From Opeltia flavorubescens (lineage: Eukaryota; Ascomycota; Lecanoromycetes; Teloschistales; Teloschistaceae): a stretch of 64,000 nucleotides of DNA. Below the pieces are notes generated by a model. That model was not told where the DNA came from and searched no databases. It saw nothing but the letters and a program-made list of their open reading frames with translations. Of the stretch, positions 1 through 10,717 are shown one piece after another. The position numbers and the translations under genes were made by a program. The number at the start of each line of letters is the position of its first letter. Positions within the stretch are counted from its first letter, which is position 1. The stretch spans positions 1,831,795 to 1,895,794 of the forward strand of contig KE546968.1 in assembly GCA_000442125.1 (NCBI GenBank), read 5' to 3'.

Positions 1-386
1 TTACCCTGGTGAAACAGATAAGAGATTTCAGCCTAAGGACTGATCGAGACCTGACCTGGACCTGCGTAGATGCGTGGAGTAAACTCCTTCGTGGGATCTG
101 CATGGGAAACTGATAAGAGTACAGTGTCACAGCCACCCATATGGGACCAGACCAGAACCAGACCAAGCAGAACGCCGCAGCTGAGAAACAAGACGTGCGT
201 ACCAATACAGGTACAGAATTTGCCCAGGAAATGAATGAATCGCGTGTCAGAGTAAGGAACGTATTATAGGGTGTTCTACTGCTCCTCGACTGCAAAGTAG
301 AGTCAAACAATCCTAATCCATCACAACTATTACAATTTTTTCGGGCCACCAGACATCCCTAACGGGCAAACGATCTATTCATCAAG
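1..386. other. Upstream region of the 2OG oxygenase gene
   Basis: This stretch holds no gene I can support. It is rich in overlapping GACC and CCAGACC words around 141 to 175, including a copy of the GGGACCAGAC motif listed separately. It is probably the promoter of the oxygenase gene that starts at 387. Whatever lies further left, possibly the rest of a biosynthetic cluster, is outside the window. Confidence 0.6.
143..153 (+). promoter_or_regulatory. GGGACCAGACC motif, copy 1
   Basis: The word GGGACCAGACC lies about 234 bp upstream of the oxygenase start. The same ten-base core occurs upstream of the BBE-type oxidoreductase gene and, at full length, upstream of the MFS gene. A shared transcription-factor site is inferred; I cannot name the factor. 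Confidence 0.3.
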
Positions 387-1597
387 ATGGCTATTGACAA
401 TATGACTGATTTGTACCCTGTTCCCTTTCCAGACGATGCACCCATTGCGAAATTGGAGAAAATCTCGCTCTACAAGCTTCTCAACGATGACGAGATTGAA
501 GGTCAAAGACTGTTCCAGGTCTGTAAGGAGACGGGATTTTTCTATCTGGATATGATGGACCATCCCAAAGGAAAACAGATGTGGGAAGATGCGTGTACGG
601 CCTGCCGCGCCGGGCAGGACGTTCTTCCCCGGGTGCCAATGCAGGAGAAAAAGCTCTACAAAGCCCCTGCTGGTGTAAGGGTATTAGATCAAGGGTATGC
701 CATGAAGAGTCTTTCGTTTCTGTGGGCTGACGATCAATGACCCAGCTACCAAACGGGAGCGGTAAAGGACAACGGACAGCCAAGGGACAGCGAGATGTTC
801 ATGGTGTGCTTATGATTTCCCTTCTCTTGCTCTTGGCCCTGAAGCTTATGGTGTGGACACAGGTGCCTCAGACTGGAATGTTTGGCAAAGACCCGACGTC
901 TTTCGAGTTGCCTTCCTGGCTGGCGCAGCATGGAGGTCGCTTCAAGGCTGCTATGAAGACGGGCAACACGGTTGCAAACATTGTGCTCAGCGTCCTTGAG
1001 AGGGAGCTTCAGCTTCCGGTGGGTGCATTCACGTCGTTGCACCGTTTGACGGACTGTTCCGGGGACTTCCTGCGAGTGTTGCGTTACCCTGGGTCCGACA
1101 CACCCGATACGGTTGACCCCTTGAGGTTCCCAGCACACAAGGACGCTGTCAGTGTTGCCATTCTCTTCACCTGGCTCGGTGGTCTGCAGATTGTGGAGCC
1201 ACGAGCTGCTCCAGCTGGGGTAGTGACGGTACCGGAGGACAGCTGGCGGTGGGTGAAGCCGTTGCCGGGGTGTGCAGTTGTGAATCTCGGGGATGCCATG
1301 GAGGTCTTCACCAATGGAGTACTAAAATCGGGCCTACATCGTGTCATCAAGGCACCGGGTCAGCAAAGGGTTCACGACAAGTATAGTGTGCTGATCGTGG
1401 CCAGACCTGAGGTTCAGACGCTCATGAAGTCTTTCAAGAGCCCACTGATCCCCGAAGACTCACCAGAGCAGGCGCAGGCCGAAGTCTTCACCAGCATCCA
1501 ATGGGGAAACAATAAGATCAAGGCTCTGCAGGATGTGATTGACAAGATCCAGAGCGAGCGTCGAGGAAAGTCGGACAAACTTGAGCGCAGCTGGTAG
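387..1597 (+). CDS. 2-oxoglutarate/Fe(II)-dependent oxygenase (isopenicillin N synthase-like family)
   Basis: Three exons (387-694, 746-803, 863-1597) encode about 366 residues. Introns of 51 and 59 bp have GT-AG ends; the first carries a GCTGAC branch site. Splicing restores the family region around GYQTGAVKDNGQPRD and SEMFMVPQTG, which no single frame shows. The N-terminal DIN-type domain is followed by the oxygenase fold. The iron ligands are His214 and Asp216 (PAHKD) and His281 (SGLHRV). The second substrate-binding site, usually Arg-x-Ser, reads Lys295-Tyr-Ser297. Family members oxidise small molecules, hydroxylating, desaturating or closing rings, with 2-oxoglutarate as co-substrate, in the cytosol. 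The gene sits with P450, SDR and flavoenzyme genes, so a tailoring role in a secondary pathway is likely. The substrate is unknown. Confidence 0.9.
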
Positions 1598-2001
1598 ATG
1601 TTGCTACTGACAGTCGCGGTGGAGGATGTGATGTATCCAGAGGCACAGTGCACTGCACATATGATAGATGAATAGAATGTGCATGAATTGTTTGAAGCTA
1701 CGAAGAAGTGTTTTACAAGGAGTGTCCATTGTTGGTGTTTTGCCACTAGGGCCATAGTAGAATTAGTGCGGCTGAAGAGAGGCGCTTGGTGGGATGATAC
1801 ACGCTGATTGGCCGAGAAAACTAAGTAAATAAACCACTACACATGCAGGAATTGAATCTCTTATTACTTATCTTTGAATACTGAGAACATATTGATTGCA
1901 ATAATGAATGCTAGAATGCTTTCGTCATCAGCATTTTCTCTTTTCCTTGCGACTTTTCCAATAAACAGAAGTATAGGGTTGATAACGTTACTCCCACTGG
2001 C

Positions 2002-2037
2002 GGATCTTGCCGACGTGCCCTTACCTCGGCAAGATCC
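2002..2037. repeat. Perfect 12-bp inverted repeat (hairpin 1)
   Basis: GGATCTTGCCGA at 2002-2013 is exactly complementary to TCGGCAAGATCC at 2026-2037, leaving a 12-base loop. It could be a transcription terminator-like structure, a protein site, or the relic of a small palindromic element. Confidence 0.75.
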
Positions 2038-2051
2038 ATCAGCCCCGCGGC

Positions 2052-2106
2052 TAATCGTAGCCCCACTACAACAGTAAGCTGCCGCTGACGAGTGGGGCTA
2101 CGATTA
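2052..2106. repeat. Perfect 16-bp inverted repeat (hairpin 2)
   Basis: TAATCGTAGCCCCACT at 2052-2067 pairs exactly with AGTGGGGCTACGATTA at 2091-2106, with a 23-base loop. It begins 14 bp after hairpin 1. Two perfect stems this close suggest a small foldback element or a cis-acting DNA structure. Confidence 0.75.
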
Positions 2107-2399
2107 CTTAAGGCACGATTGACAGGCTTAGCTCGGAACTAGCAAGGCTTGGCGATTGAACCCGTTCCTGGCATTTGGAGGAGTCTTTTTCATTATCTAT
2201 TTTCCTAACGCCAACCCCATTCTTCCACCGTCCATTTCCCTACCGATGCTGCTTGTTGAATTTTCTAGGGACTACTATCTGTTCAATGCCTTAAGGATGA
2301 TATCTGGAGTGTAGTGCCTGCGTATACCGGATCCTGCTATCAATCTCACAGTAACCGGGTAGGAATCAAATGAGCGACTGCCCTGAGACCACTGCTGTT

Positions 2400-3299
2400 T
2401 CACCCGAAAAGACTGGACCCACAGCTTGAGTCGACTGCTGGCAGACAAAGCTGCTCTTGTTCTGGAAACCCCTGCTTCCCGGCTGCGGATAGCTCCCATT
2501 CTGAGATCCGTTCACGTCGAGCACATCGATCATACCTATTACGTTCATCCTTTCGTATTAGAACACGCCAATGCTCATTCAAGATACAAGAGGAGAACAA
2601 TGGGGGGCATTTCACTCGCCTGTTTCGGGTTGCAATTGGTGTTCTGTCAGGGAAATACCGCTCCACAATCTCCGTCCAGCGCCGGCCATGTGCTTTGACT
2701 GCGTTCTTGAGGTTGACATCCTGCGTTAAACGCCTGTGAGTAGAGGCGATAGATCGGTGAGGCGGTACGGACATCAGCGAGTGACCATCGGTCACGATTG
2801 ATTCTAGGCTTCAAAGCTTCGTGCCATCGTCGTGAGCATTCTGCATGGACAGATCAGCTTTTGGTGTCAGGTTGAGCGAAAGCCGTCACCACTGTCGTAC
2901 GATCTGGCTGCCGAGTCTCAACAAGTCGTGAAATACGAGCCCATCTGTATGTCTCCTATCAATTGATTGAACCAAGCTTGTTTAGGCACTGAGCCAAACA
3001 CGTACTGTGTACCATACTTCTCAACCCCTTCACGCAATGCCAGATCTTCCCATTCGCTCCATTGGCCTTTGGTAACGGATGGACAGAGTGAGTACACCCA
3101 GCGTTTTCGGCAGTCTTTGTTGGTTCGACCTTGGAGCTGCGAAGCTACCTCAAGCCAGCTGACGCCGTCCTCGGCTACGTTCAGTACACAAGTCAGTTGC
3201 GTTTTGTAAGAGCTGTGCATCAGACATCTTACGTTGTTGAGCCAAAGCCTGCCTAAGGACCGCATCTTCCATAGGTGTCCATGGGCGAGGGTCTTTCAT
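2400..3299 (-). pseudogene. Decayed Myb/SANT-repeat DNA-binding protein gene
   Basis: On the minus strand from 3299, exons at 3299-3233, 3174-3006 and from 2944 join with clean 58- and 61-bp introns. They give a Myb-like protein: RPWTPMEDAVLRQAL, then DGVSWLEVASQLQGRTNKDC and KGQWSEWEDLALREG, then YGTQWARISRLVETRQPD. Near 2880 the frame breaks where a conserved QCAKRW-type segment is expected. The next repeat is recognisable only in another frame, and a good Myb helix (HGRRWTEIVERYFPDRTP) follows at about 2690-2630. A possible GC-AG intron (2619-2536) would restore the sequence RNRYDRC. The pattern fits a multi-repeat Myb regulator or chromatin protein, now broken. A missed intron near 2880 is the main alternative to a frameshift. 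Confidence 0.65.
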
Positions 3300-4029
3300 A
3301 ATGGTTGAATGAATCCGACTAGACTTATGATAGTCTGCTCGGCACAGGCTCCGTAATTGAGAGATTTGGGAAGAGGATACTATCAACTGTGATGTAGATT
3401 GCTTGGAAAACTTTGGACTAAGACGGCACGAATGTCGTACGCGCACCTCGTGCCTCCAAGGCAAGATTCCTTAGTAGTTTGCCTAGCAGGCGCGGTGTGC
3501 CAGTACAACACATCCTTTGATTAATCCTGCCATAACAACCTTTGATCATAACAGCCTTCGATTAATCCTGCCATAACAACCTTCGATAGAGCCTCCTTCA
3601 GGCCACCACGGGAGACAAGGTGGCTTGGAGCTAGATTTGGCTTCGCATACGGTGGAGAACTGTGGATGCAAGCAACGAGGCTGCCGTTGGGATAACAACC
3701 CGACTGGTCAACTATCGCGTGACTTGTCCCGTGCGGGGAGTCGGAAGCAGTGAATCCGGCAGAATCTCGCTTCAGAAATGCTGTAAGTAGCAGCGATTGA
3801 CAGGCATGCATATCCGCCCCCACTTAAGCTGAAAGATGGCTTTACCAATTACCTTCCCAGCTCTTGAAGGAATTCTTGCTTTCCCAACGGTTCGGACTCA
3901 CCGCTTCCCCTTCAATCTTTGTTTGCAGCTACGAGCTTGGACACTTTACCATTCTCCCACACCCAGCTAAATCAATTTTTTCGACCGTCACTGGCACACC
4001 TGCTAGGACGACGAGCCATCGACTGCAAG
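3300..4029. other. Intergenic region between the Myb relic and the first P450
   Basis: Divergent flank between the minus-strand Myb relic and the plus-strand P450. Apart from a short duplicated sequence at 3514-3586, nothing is recognisable. The ORFs here have no domain features. Confidence 0.5.
3514..3586. repeat. Short tandem duplication (two copies, period about 41 bp)
   Basis: The sequence around GATTAATCCTGCCATAACAA occurs at about 3514-3542 and again at about 3555-3586 with one or two differences. It looks like a local tandem duplication. Confidence 0.7.
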
Positions 4030-5668
4030 ATGGAAACAAAGATTATACCTAGCTTTCTTACGTCCTTGACGTTATTGCTGTTCGCTGTACGTAAAATGCA
4101 GCCGGCTCATTTACGTGATAGATGCTAACAATGAATTACAAGCTCATCATCTACGGGGTCCTTCGATGCATATACAATGTCTTCTTCCACCCTCTACGAA
4201 ATTTCCCAGGACCAAAACTGTGGACGGCAAGCTTTTTCTGTCGCCACTTGGCCGCAATGCGTGGCGAGTTGGATTGGTCCTTGAAAGCTTTCCATCAGAA
4301 ATACGGCGAAGTTGTACGCTTCTCCCCTGAAGAGCTCTCCTTCACGTGCGAGGAAGCATGGAAGGACATCTACGGACACAAGAGTGCTCCGCTCGTCAAA
4401 GATCCCCTCATCTACAACTCGGTCAAGCTAGGGTCGGACGGTGCACAAAGCATCTTCAATGCTGACCAGCAAACCCACCCACGCATCCGGAAACAGTTGG
4501 CCCATGCTTTTTCCGACAAGGCTTTGCGTGAGCAAGAGTCGTTCATGGCCGCATATATCGATCTACTGATGCAGAAGCTACGCGGCGTTGCGGCTGCCGG
4601 AGCATCGACCGACATGGTGCGATGGATCAACTTCACCACCTTCGACCTTATTGGTGACCTGGCTTTGGGTAAGTCTTTCAACTGTCTCAACAATAATGAA
4701 TACCATAGCTGGGTACGCGGATTACAAGAGGGCACCAAGATTGGACCATACATACGGGCAGTGGCAACGTATACCGACATCAAACGGTTGTGGCGCCTCC
4801 TTGCTCCCCCTTCAATCAAGAAAGCTCGACTACGACACGAGGATTACGTTCGAGTGAACGCTCGAGAACGTCTGGCCAAAGGACAATTGGAGCAACGGCG
4901 AGACTTTCTATCCTACATCCTCAAAGATCGGGGTGAGAAAGGCAGTTTGACCGACGATGAGGTTGCTGCCAATTGCGGCTTTCTCATCATCGCCGGATCC
5001 GAGGCAGCAGGCACAGCCATGTCTGGTATCCTATTCCATCTCCTCCGCTCCCCACAACCGTTTCGGAAGATGACCAAAGAAATCCGAGAAGCCTTTTCCA
5101 AGGAATCGGATATTGATTTTGTCAGTACCTCGAACCTACTACCCTACACTATGGCTTGTATCACCGAAGGCATGCGTTGTTTCCCCCCAGGACCGACGAT
5201 TCCCCCTCGACGGACTGCAAGAGGCGAAACAACCAACGTGGCAGGGTATCTCGTGCCCGGATGGGTCAGTGAAAGCTTGCAAGCACGTGATGAACAATAC
5301 TAATTCGATTGTTTCTACAGACATCGGTCGGTGTACATCCTCTCTCGGCCACACACACGCCCGCCAACTTCCACCTGCCAGACTCCTTTGTTCCAGAGCG
5401 TTGGCTCCCCGAGTGTACGGCTAATCCCTTGTCTCCGTTCTTCAATGATCACCGGGGTGTTGTACAGCCATTCAGCGTCGGTCCACGAGCTTGCCTCGGT
5501 AAAGGTCTGGCGTACAACGAGATGCGGGTCATCCTGGCAAGACTTTTGTGGAACTTCGATTTTGAGCTACTCCCGGAGAGTCAGGAGTGGGAGCAGCAAC
5601 GCACTTTCACCCTGTGGGAAAAACGGGCATTGATGTGTCACGTACGCGATATCAGAGCGTCGGCTTGA
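4030..5668 (+). CDS. Cytochrome P450 monooxygenase, membrane anchored
   Basis: Three exons (4030-4086, 4143-5264, 5321-5668) encode about 508 residues, the normal length for a microsomal fungal P450. The first exon gives METKIIPSFLTSLTLLLFA. It joins, across a 56-bp intron with GTACGT donor and a GCTAACA branch site, to LIIYGVLRCIYNVFFHPL, forming one N-terminal membrane anchor followed by the hinge FPGPKLW. The I-helix is AGSEAAGT (303-310), the K-helix ExxR is EGMR (361-364), the PERW motif is present, and the haem loop is PFSVGPRACLG with Cys451. It is an endoplasmic-reticulum monooxygenase using NADPH-P450 reductase. The type resembles fungal secondary-metabolism P450s of the CYP58/CYP65 sort, but I cannot assign a family. 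It is a likely tailoring enzyme with the neighbouring SDR. Confidence 0.93.
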
Positions 5669-6664
5669 TTGCTGCAAGACTATCTTCATCACGAGCACCC
5701 AGACGTTTACTTTAGTCTCAGCGATACCTGCTCGCGTCTTGTCGTACATGCCGTTTACAAGCCTAGTTTGCCTGTATCCAGTCATTCAACATGTAGAGTA
5801 CATCTGTCTCTACCACTCCTTCGAGACGTATCTGAATGCTGCAGGAGTTCATGGGCTGTGGGGCAACAGGGGCAAGAGTAAATGACTATTTGAGGCTGCG
5901 TAGCAACAGCGGGGTATTCCGATGCAATCTTTAGGACACTATCGCCTAATGGAGGTGAAGGTTATGATCCCCTTGTTCCAACTATACTATCTTTAATCAC
6001 GGGCGTGCCTTGGGCAATCGTATGGAAAGTATAATTGAGTTGGGGTTGGGTGTTCGGCTCCTCCAGTGAATGAAGCCAACCAAGCTAATGATAAGCGGAG
6101 GATTCGGCAGCCGTAGCCGTAAGGCGTACCGTATCTTGTAGGTTTGCAGAACCAGTAAGCTTTGCAGGTTGTAGTAGCTAAGAGCTAACAAAGCAGGAGC
6201 GATTACTCCATCAAGCATAGAACAACCTTCTGGTGAAAGTCATGTCGAGGATCAAGACAGCACGCAGTAGAATTTCAGCTAATCGACCAATGTTTTGACA
6301 GTGGGATCTCCATCCGGTAATGGCGTGCATCTGCAATACGACATCAAGATCCCGCAGGAATTCCCCGGACTGTATCAAGTGAAGCTAGATAAGGAAAGGT
6401 GATAGCAGGGCATTGTCAGCTAAGCCTGAGTATTATCATACGGTAATTACCAGGCTACGTTTCCCGTGTGGTATAGAAAATTACCTTCACAATGACCTCA
6501 TCTATTTATGGTATTTCGTGGATGATGGATGCGCAAGTCAGCGGCCCATAGAAAAGGCAATGGCTCCGCACCTTTGGTTAGGAGCTTCCAATACAACCGC
6601 AATTCTTTCTCACACACATTATCCTCCTCCAAAACCGTGATCCATTAGCTACCAATTTGCCAAG
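5669..6664. other. Intergenic region between P450 and SDR genes
   Basis: About 1 kb without a gene I can support. Short ORFs on both strands lack domains and overlap one another. It probably holds the P450 3' end and the SDR promoter. Confidence 0.5.
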
Positions 6665-7573
6665 ATGACGACTCAAGCTCTCTCAGGCAAGGTGGTCCTA
6701 TGCACGGGGGCGAACAGAGGACTAGGCTTTGCCATCCTCCAGGTAGCTGGTATGCGAGAGCCTACGACGATTTTCATCCTAGCCTCACGAGATCTCAAGG
6801 CGGGCAATGAAGCTGCTCAGCAGCTGCAAAAGGACGGAGTCGAAGCTCATATCGATGTCATTCAACTTGACATCACCAACGACGCCCAGATAATTGAGGG
6901 TATTAAGTTTGTCACCGCCAAGTATGGCAAACTGGACGGTATGTTCATCCCGACTTTTCCCCATCCTTAAATGAGACAGTAGCACACACTGCTGGTCATC
7001 AATTCGGCCAAGACACTAGCTGACAAAATTTGGTCACTGCATGCAGCTCTGATCAACAACGCCGGCATTCTCACCATTATCCCCGACTTCTCGCTGACCA
7101 CTCTTCGGAAAACGTGCAACGACATGCTCGATGTGAATCTTACCTCGGCAGCAGTCGTGTCTACCGCCTTCCAAGGGCTTTTGCGCAAGTCCCAGAGACC
7201 GGTCGTTGTCAACATCACCTCAGGCCTCGGTAGCATCCAGAACACCCTCACCAAGAAGATGGCAAGGTACCCGCCGTACGGCATCACCAAAGTCGGCGTC
7301 AACGGCCTTACCGGTCACATGCAGGTGATGGAGAACGACCGAATCGCGGATGAGGAGGCAAAGGGGAAACCCACCGAAGGCAGCAAGATCAACTACTACG
7401 CCGCCGCACCCGGCCTCCTGAACACGGCATTCACGCACTATTCGGCTCAAGGCAAGGATCCACAACTGGGGGCAGAGGTGATCGTAAGGCTGGTCTTCGA
7501 TGATGAGGGCAAGTATCCAGGAGGCAGCCAGTGGGAATTCGAGGATGGGGAGATGAAGCCTGTTCCATGGTAG
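6665..7573 (+). CDS. Short-chain dehydrogenase/reductase (SDR)
   Basis: Two exons (6665-6938, 7047-7573) encode 266 residues. The 108-bp intron has a GTATGT donor and splits an alanine codon, joining KLD to ALINNAG. Classical SDR landmarks are present: the cofactor-binding glycine motif TGANRGLG (14-21), NNAG (95-98), and the catalytic pair Tyr169 and Lys173 (YGITK) with serines at 150 and 154. The cofactor is NAD(P)H; the acidic or basic preference is not clear. The length fits the classical subfamily. It follows the P450 in the same orientation and probably reduces or oxidises an alcohol or ketone in the same pathway. The carbonyl-reductase-like layout is typical of fungal cluster SDRs. Confidence 0.92.
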
Positions 7574-8035
7574 AGCGTTTCAGCCAGCACAGATAGATCA
7601 TCACTTTGCATTGGCATGGCCCAAGCAAAAAATAACAACAACCGATTAGGAGACACACTTCACGGGAAGTGTAGATGTACTATACAAGCTAGGCCTAGGC
7701 ACAATTTACCAAAGATAATAGCTACTCGACTTAGATCTGGCCCCTAGTAACCGGTACACCGAGTGATCATCAACAACGTTCGGTACCGAGTCCATGCCAT
7801 GCCTGCACCTCAGATAATGTGTATCACCCACCAGCTGAAGACCAGACCGGGACCAGACAGGGACCCGACTCGAACAGGCAGCGCCCCTCAGAAAGCTGTG
7901 CCACCCGTTGAAGAGAACCCTGGTCCTAGGACTCGCACTCTTTTTAAGACATTACAGACACAGGAATTCCCGAGATCGTGGTCTCCCAGTGCATTGCAGT
8001 GCATCAGATCCAGTCCCATCCCTACCGGCCCAAAC
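7574..8035. other. Intergenic region and promoter of the BBE-like gene
   Basis: No gene except the upstream part of an open frame that continues into the BBE-like gene. That part reads as low-complexity arginine/proline-rich sequence and is better explained as 5' flank. It contains the GGGACCAGAC motif at 7849. Confidence 0.5.
7849..7858 (+). promoter_or_regulatory. GGGACCAGAC motif, copy 2
   Basis: This is a ten-base match to the motifs at 143 and 13486, 178 bp upstream of the BBE-like start codon. ACCAGACC precedes it directly, so the word is partly duplicated, as at 143. Confidence 0.3.
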
Positions 8036-9820
8036 ATGTTCGCCGCTCTGTCCATCCGGCTTGCATTCATTATCGCGCTTGTTACTTCCTACGTGCTGAC
8101 TGCAGCTATAGATGCTGCAGCAATCGTTGGACAGTTGCGCTCGTCGTCATTGGGTCTTTCTCCAGGCACAGAGATCCTGCTAAAGACGGACCCTTCCTTT
8201 GCTAATCGAACGCAACGGTATACTAGCCATGATGCACCAACGTACCTTGCAGTCGTCAAACCGGCATTGGTGTCCGATGTACAGAAGATAGTAAGAAAAT
8301 CCCCGGAGCTATTTCATCAGCGAGGAGGACGTTCCTAAGACGAACTCTAGGTCCGCTTCGTTTCCGCCGTTGGCATTCCATTCTTGGCGACCGGTGGCGG
8401 CCATGGATTCGCAACGACGTTGGGGAGGCTGCGAAACGGATTGGAAATCGACTTGAGCGCGTTTAAGCAGATATCGATTGACAAAGGCGCCAGTACGATG
8501 ACAATTGGAGGTTCTGTCTTGATTGCCGAAGTGATCGAACCGCTCTACAATGCAGGGAAAGAGATACGTCAGTAGGACATGCCTTTCCGAACATCCTGAA
8601 ACGTAATCCCTTACTGACACTCGTCCTCCACAGAGACCGGATCGCAGCGATGTGTAGGGCTTGTAGGAGCAACTTTGGGAGGCGGCATAGGGAGATATAG
8701 CGGCCTTCATGGCTTAATCATCGATGCGCTCCAGAGCGTTCAACTGGTAAATGCAAAGGGTGATCTCATCACTGCCAGCACGAGCGAGAACAGCGACCTC
8801 TTCTGGGGTATCCGAGGAGCAGGATTCAACTTCGGCATAGTCGTGTCCGCCACCTACAAGGTTTACGATCTGACCAACGGCGGGCAAGTAGTCAATGGGG
8901 ATTTCTTGTTCACCGCCAACCAAAGCATCCCACTGTTCGAGTACTTCAAATCCTTCGAAACGACTCTCCCGGCCGAACTTGCCCTGATCCTGCAAACAGG
9001 CTTCAATCCTCAATACGGCGGCGTAAGTTCGTCCATCAATCCCCCCCCCCCTTCCCCTTTCAACAAACTCCATCAGCCAGGACTCTAACCACTCTGCCTC
9101 CCACAGACCTACATCGTCGTCAACGCCATCTACGCCGGCCCCCTCTCAGCCGCCAACCCTCTCCTTGCCCCCCTCACCGCCCTCCACCCCATCCAACAGA
9201 ACATATCCACAATCCCATGGCGCGACATCACCACAAAGGCCTTCTTCGGCACCGCCGCCGCCGACTGCACAAAAGGCACAAACCGCAACGTCTATGGCTC
9301 CGCAGTAAAAACCTACGACATCCCAACCTTCCAAACCTTCTTCGCCAGCTTGCAGGAACTCTGGGCCGACACACCGGAAACGAGGGGGAGTGTGTTTTTC
9401 ATCGAGGCGTTTCCGACACAGGCCGCGGTGGCGGTGCCGGACGATCAGACAGCTTACCCATGGAGAGATACGAGTGTGCACCTGTACGTGAAAAAAATCA
9501 ATCCTTCTTCCCATTGCCCACCCCTTCCCCCCGTCCAAAAACCCACAGTCCCTATATGCCAACAACTTCCCTGCAGGCTCTTCAATTACGGCTACACCCC
9601 TTCCCCCGCTCTCGAAGCCACCGTCAACACCTTCGCCCGGAACTCACGCGCTGCGTTCTTCGCCACCAGCGGCTTCCCCGAACCACGCGTGTACGTGAGC
9701 TATGGACATGGGGATGAGAGCCCGGAGGTGTTGTATGGTGCGAGGAAGTTGCCGCGGTTAAGGGCGTTGAAGAGGCAGTGGGATCCGCTGGGGAGATTTG
9801 GATGGAATGTGCCGTTTTGA
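8036..9820 (+). CDS. Secreted BBE-type FAD-linked oxidoreductase
   Basis: Five exons (8036-8290, 8351-8567, 8634-9022, 9107-9483, 9577-9820) encode about 493 residues; all introns are 60 to 93 bp with GT-AG ends. A hydrophobic signal peptide (about residues 1-25, IALVTSYVLTAA) precedes a PCMH-type FAD-binding domain. ATGGGHG places His103, and TGSQRC places Cys164. The 61-residue gap matches the spacing of the two flavin-linking residues in bicovalent family members such as glucooligosaccharide oxidase. The FAD domain continues with LGGGIGRYSGLHG. The C-terminal end has the BBE-type region. The start was set at 8036 because the signal peptide begins there. It probably oxidises a pathway intermediate or a sugar in the secretory route. 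Confidence 0.92.
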
Positions 9821-10717
9821 GTATTATTGCGGGAAAAGGGGTATGTGGGGGAGGGATGGGCTAGGTTCTTCTTCTTGTTGGGAAGTGGGGTAGAGGGGAT
9901 AGATTGGAGGTTGTGGTGATGTGAAGAGATTTTGTCCATTGTAGACTTTACTATTTCAGTCGCATGAAAGGTCTTTGCAAACTTATCATACGTCGATCTT
10001 TCTATTGTTGTGTATATATTCGCCTAGTCGACGCTGGGTGCTGGAATTAATTGACCACGGCTCGAGCTCTCTCGTTCTTTTGAAAGTCAGGGGAGCAGGA
10101 CTAGACACGAGGGAAGAATATTACCAGCGCAATAGGATAATCAAATACTTGTTATAGCCTAGCATTGGAGTTTGACCAGACGATATGCAGAGAGAAAAAG
10201 TATACCAAGCATGTAAGAACACCAGTTTCGAAAAATTTGTATCTAGAAATACGTTATTATCGAACGTACCGGCACACAGTATACTCATTATCCATCATTC
10301 AACCTTCTGTCCCACGGCAGCACTATCCCCCAACTCGTACAACAGAAACATCTCCTGTATCTCTCAAACACCTAATAGAACAATATTCAACACCAATCGA
10401 AAGATGACAACATTAGATACCTAAAATTTGTAGGCGCCTTTAGTTATCTCATAAGGTATCTTAGTTCCGAGAAGGAATCCTCAACAAGCGGGGTCACGAC
10501 TTATCTGACTGCAGCCTTGCTTCGCCGATTTGCTTAAAAAAAAACATTGAGTTGGGTCGATGAACTCTAATACCTCCAGCCTACAGGACAAGATATCCCT
10601 CCCCTTCCAACCACTCCTCAAATACAACATCCTCCTCGCACACACCAACTCTTTCCCACACCAAAATATGAATATCTCTTTTCAACCTACGCCTCCTACA
10701 AATCCCACCCAACCATC
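9821..10717. other. Convergent intergenic region
   Basis: This lies between the 3' ends of the BBE-like gene (plus) and the second P450 (minus). Short ORFs at 9975-10424 and 10560-10892 have no domains; the latter overlaps the antisense of the P450 last exon. Nothing else is recognisable. Confidence 0.5.

Larger units (their letters stand above)
1598..2399. other. Intergenic region with two hairpins
   Basis: No convincing gene. It holds the 3' flank of the oxygenase gene and, between 2002 and 2106, two perfect inverted repeats described separately. A short plus-strand ORF at 1874-2077 has no recognisable domain and overlaps the hairpins. Confidence 0.5.

Noticed and set aside
1874-2077. 67-codon plus-strand ORF
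   Set aside because: It covers the first hairpin and part of the second; no domain and no supporting signals.
7763-8035. N-terminal extension of the BBE-like frame
   Set aside because: It would add 91 arginine/proline-rich residues before a clear signal peptide, and it contains the shared promoter-type motif. The start at 8036 is better.
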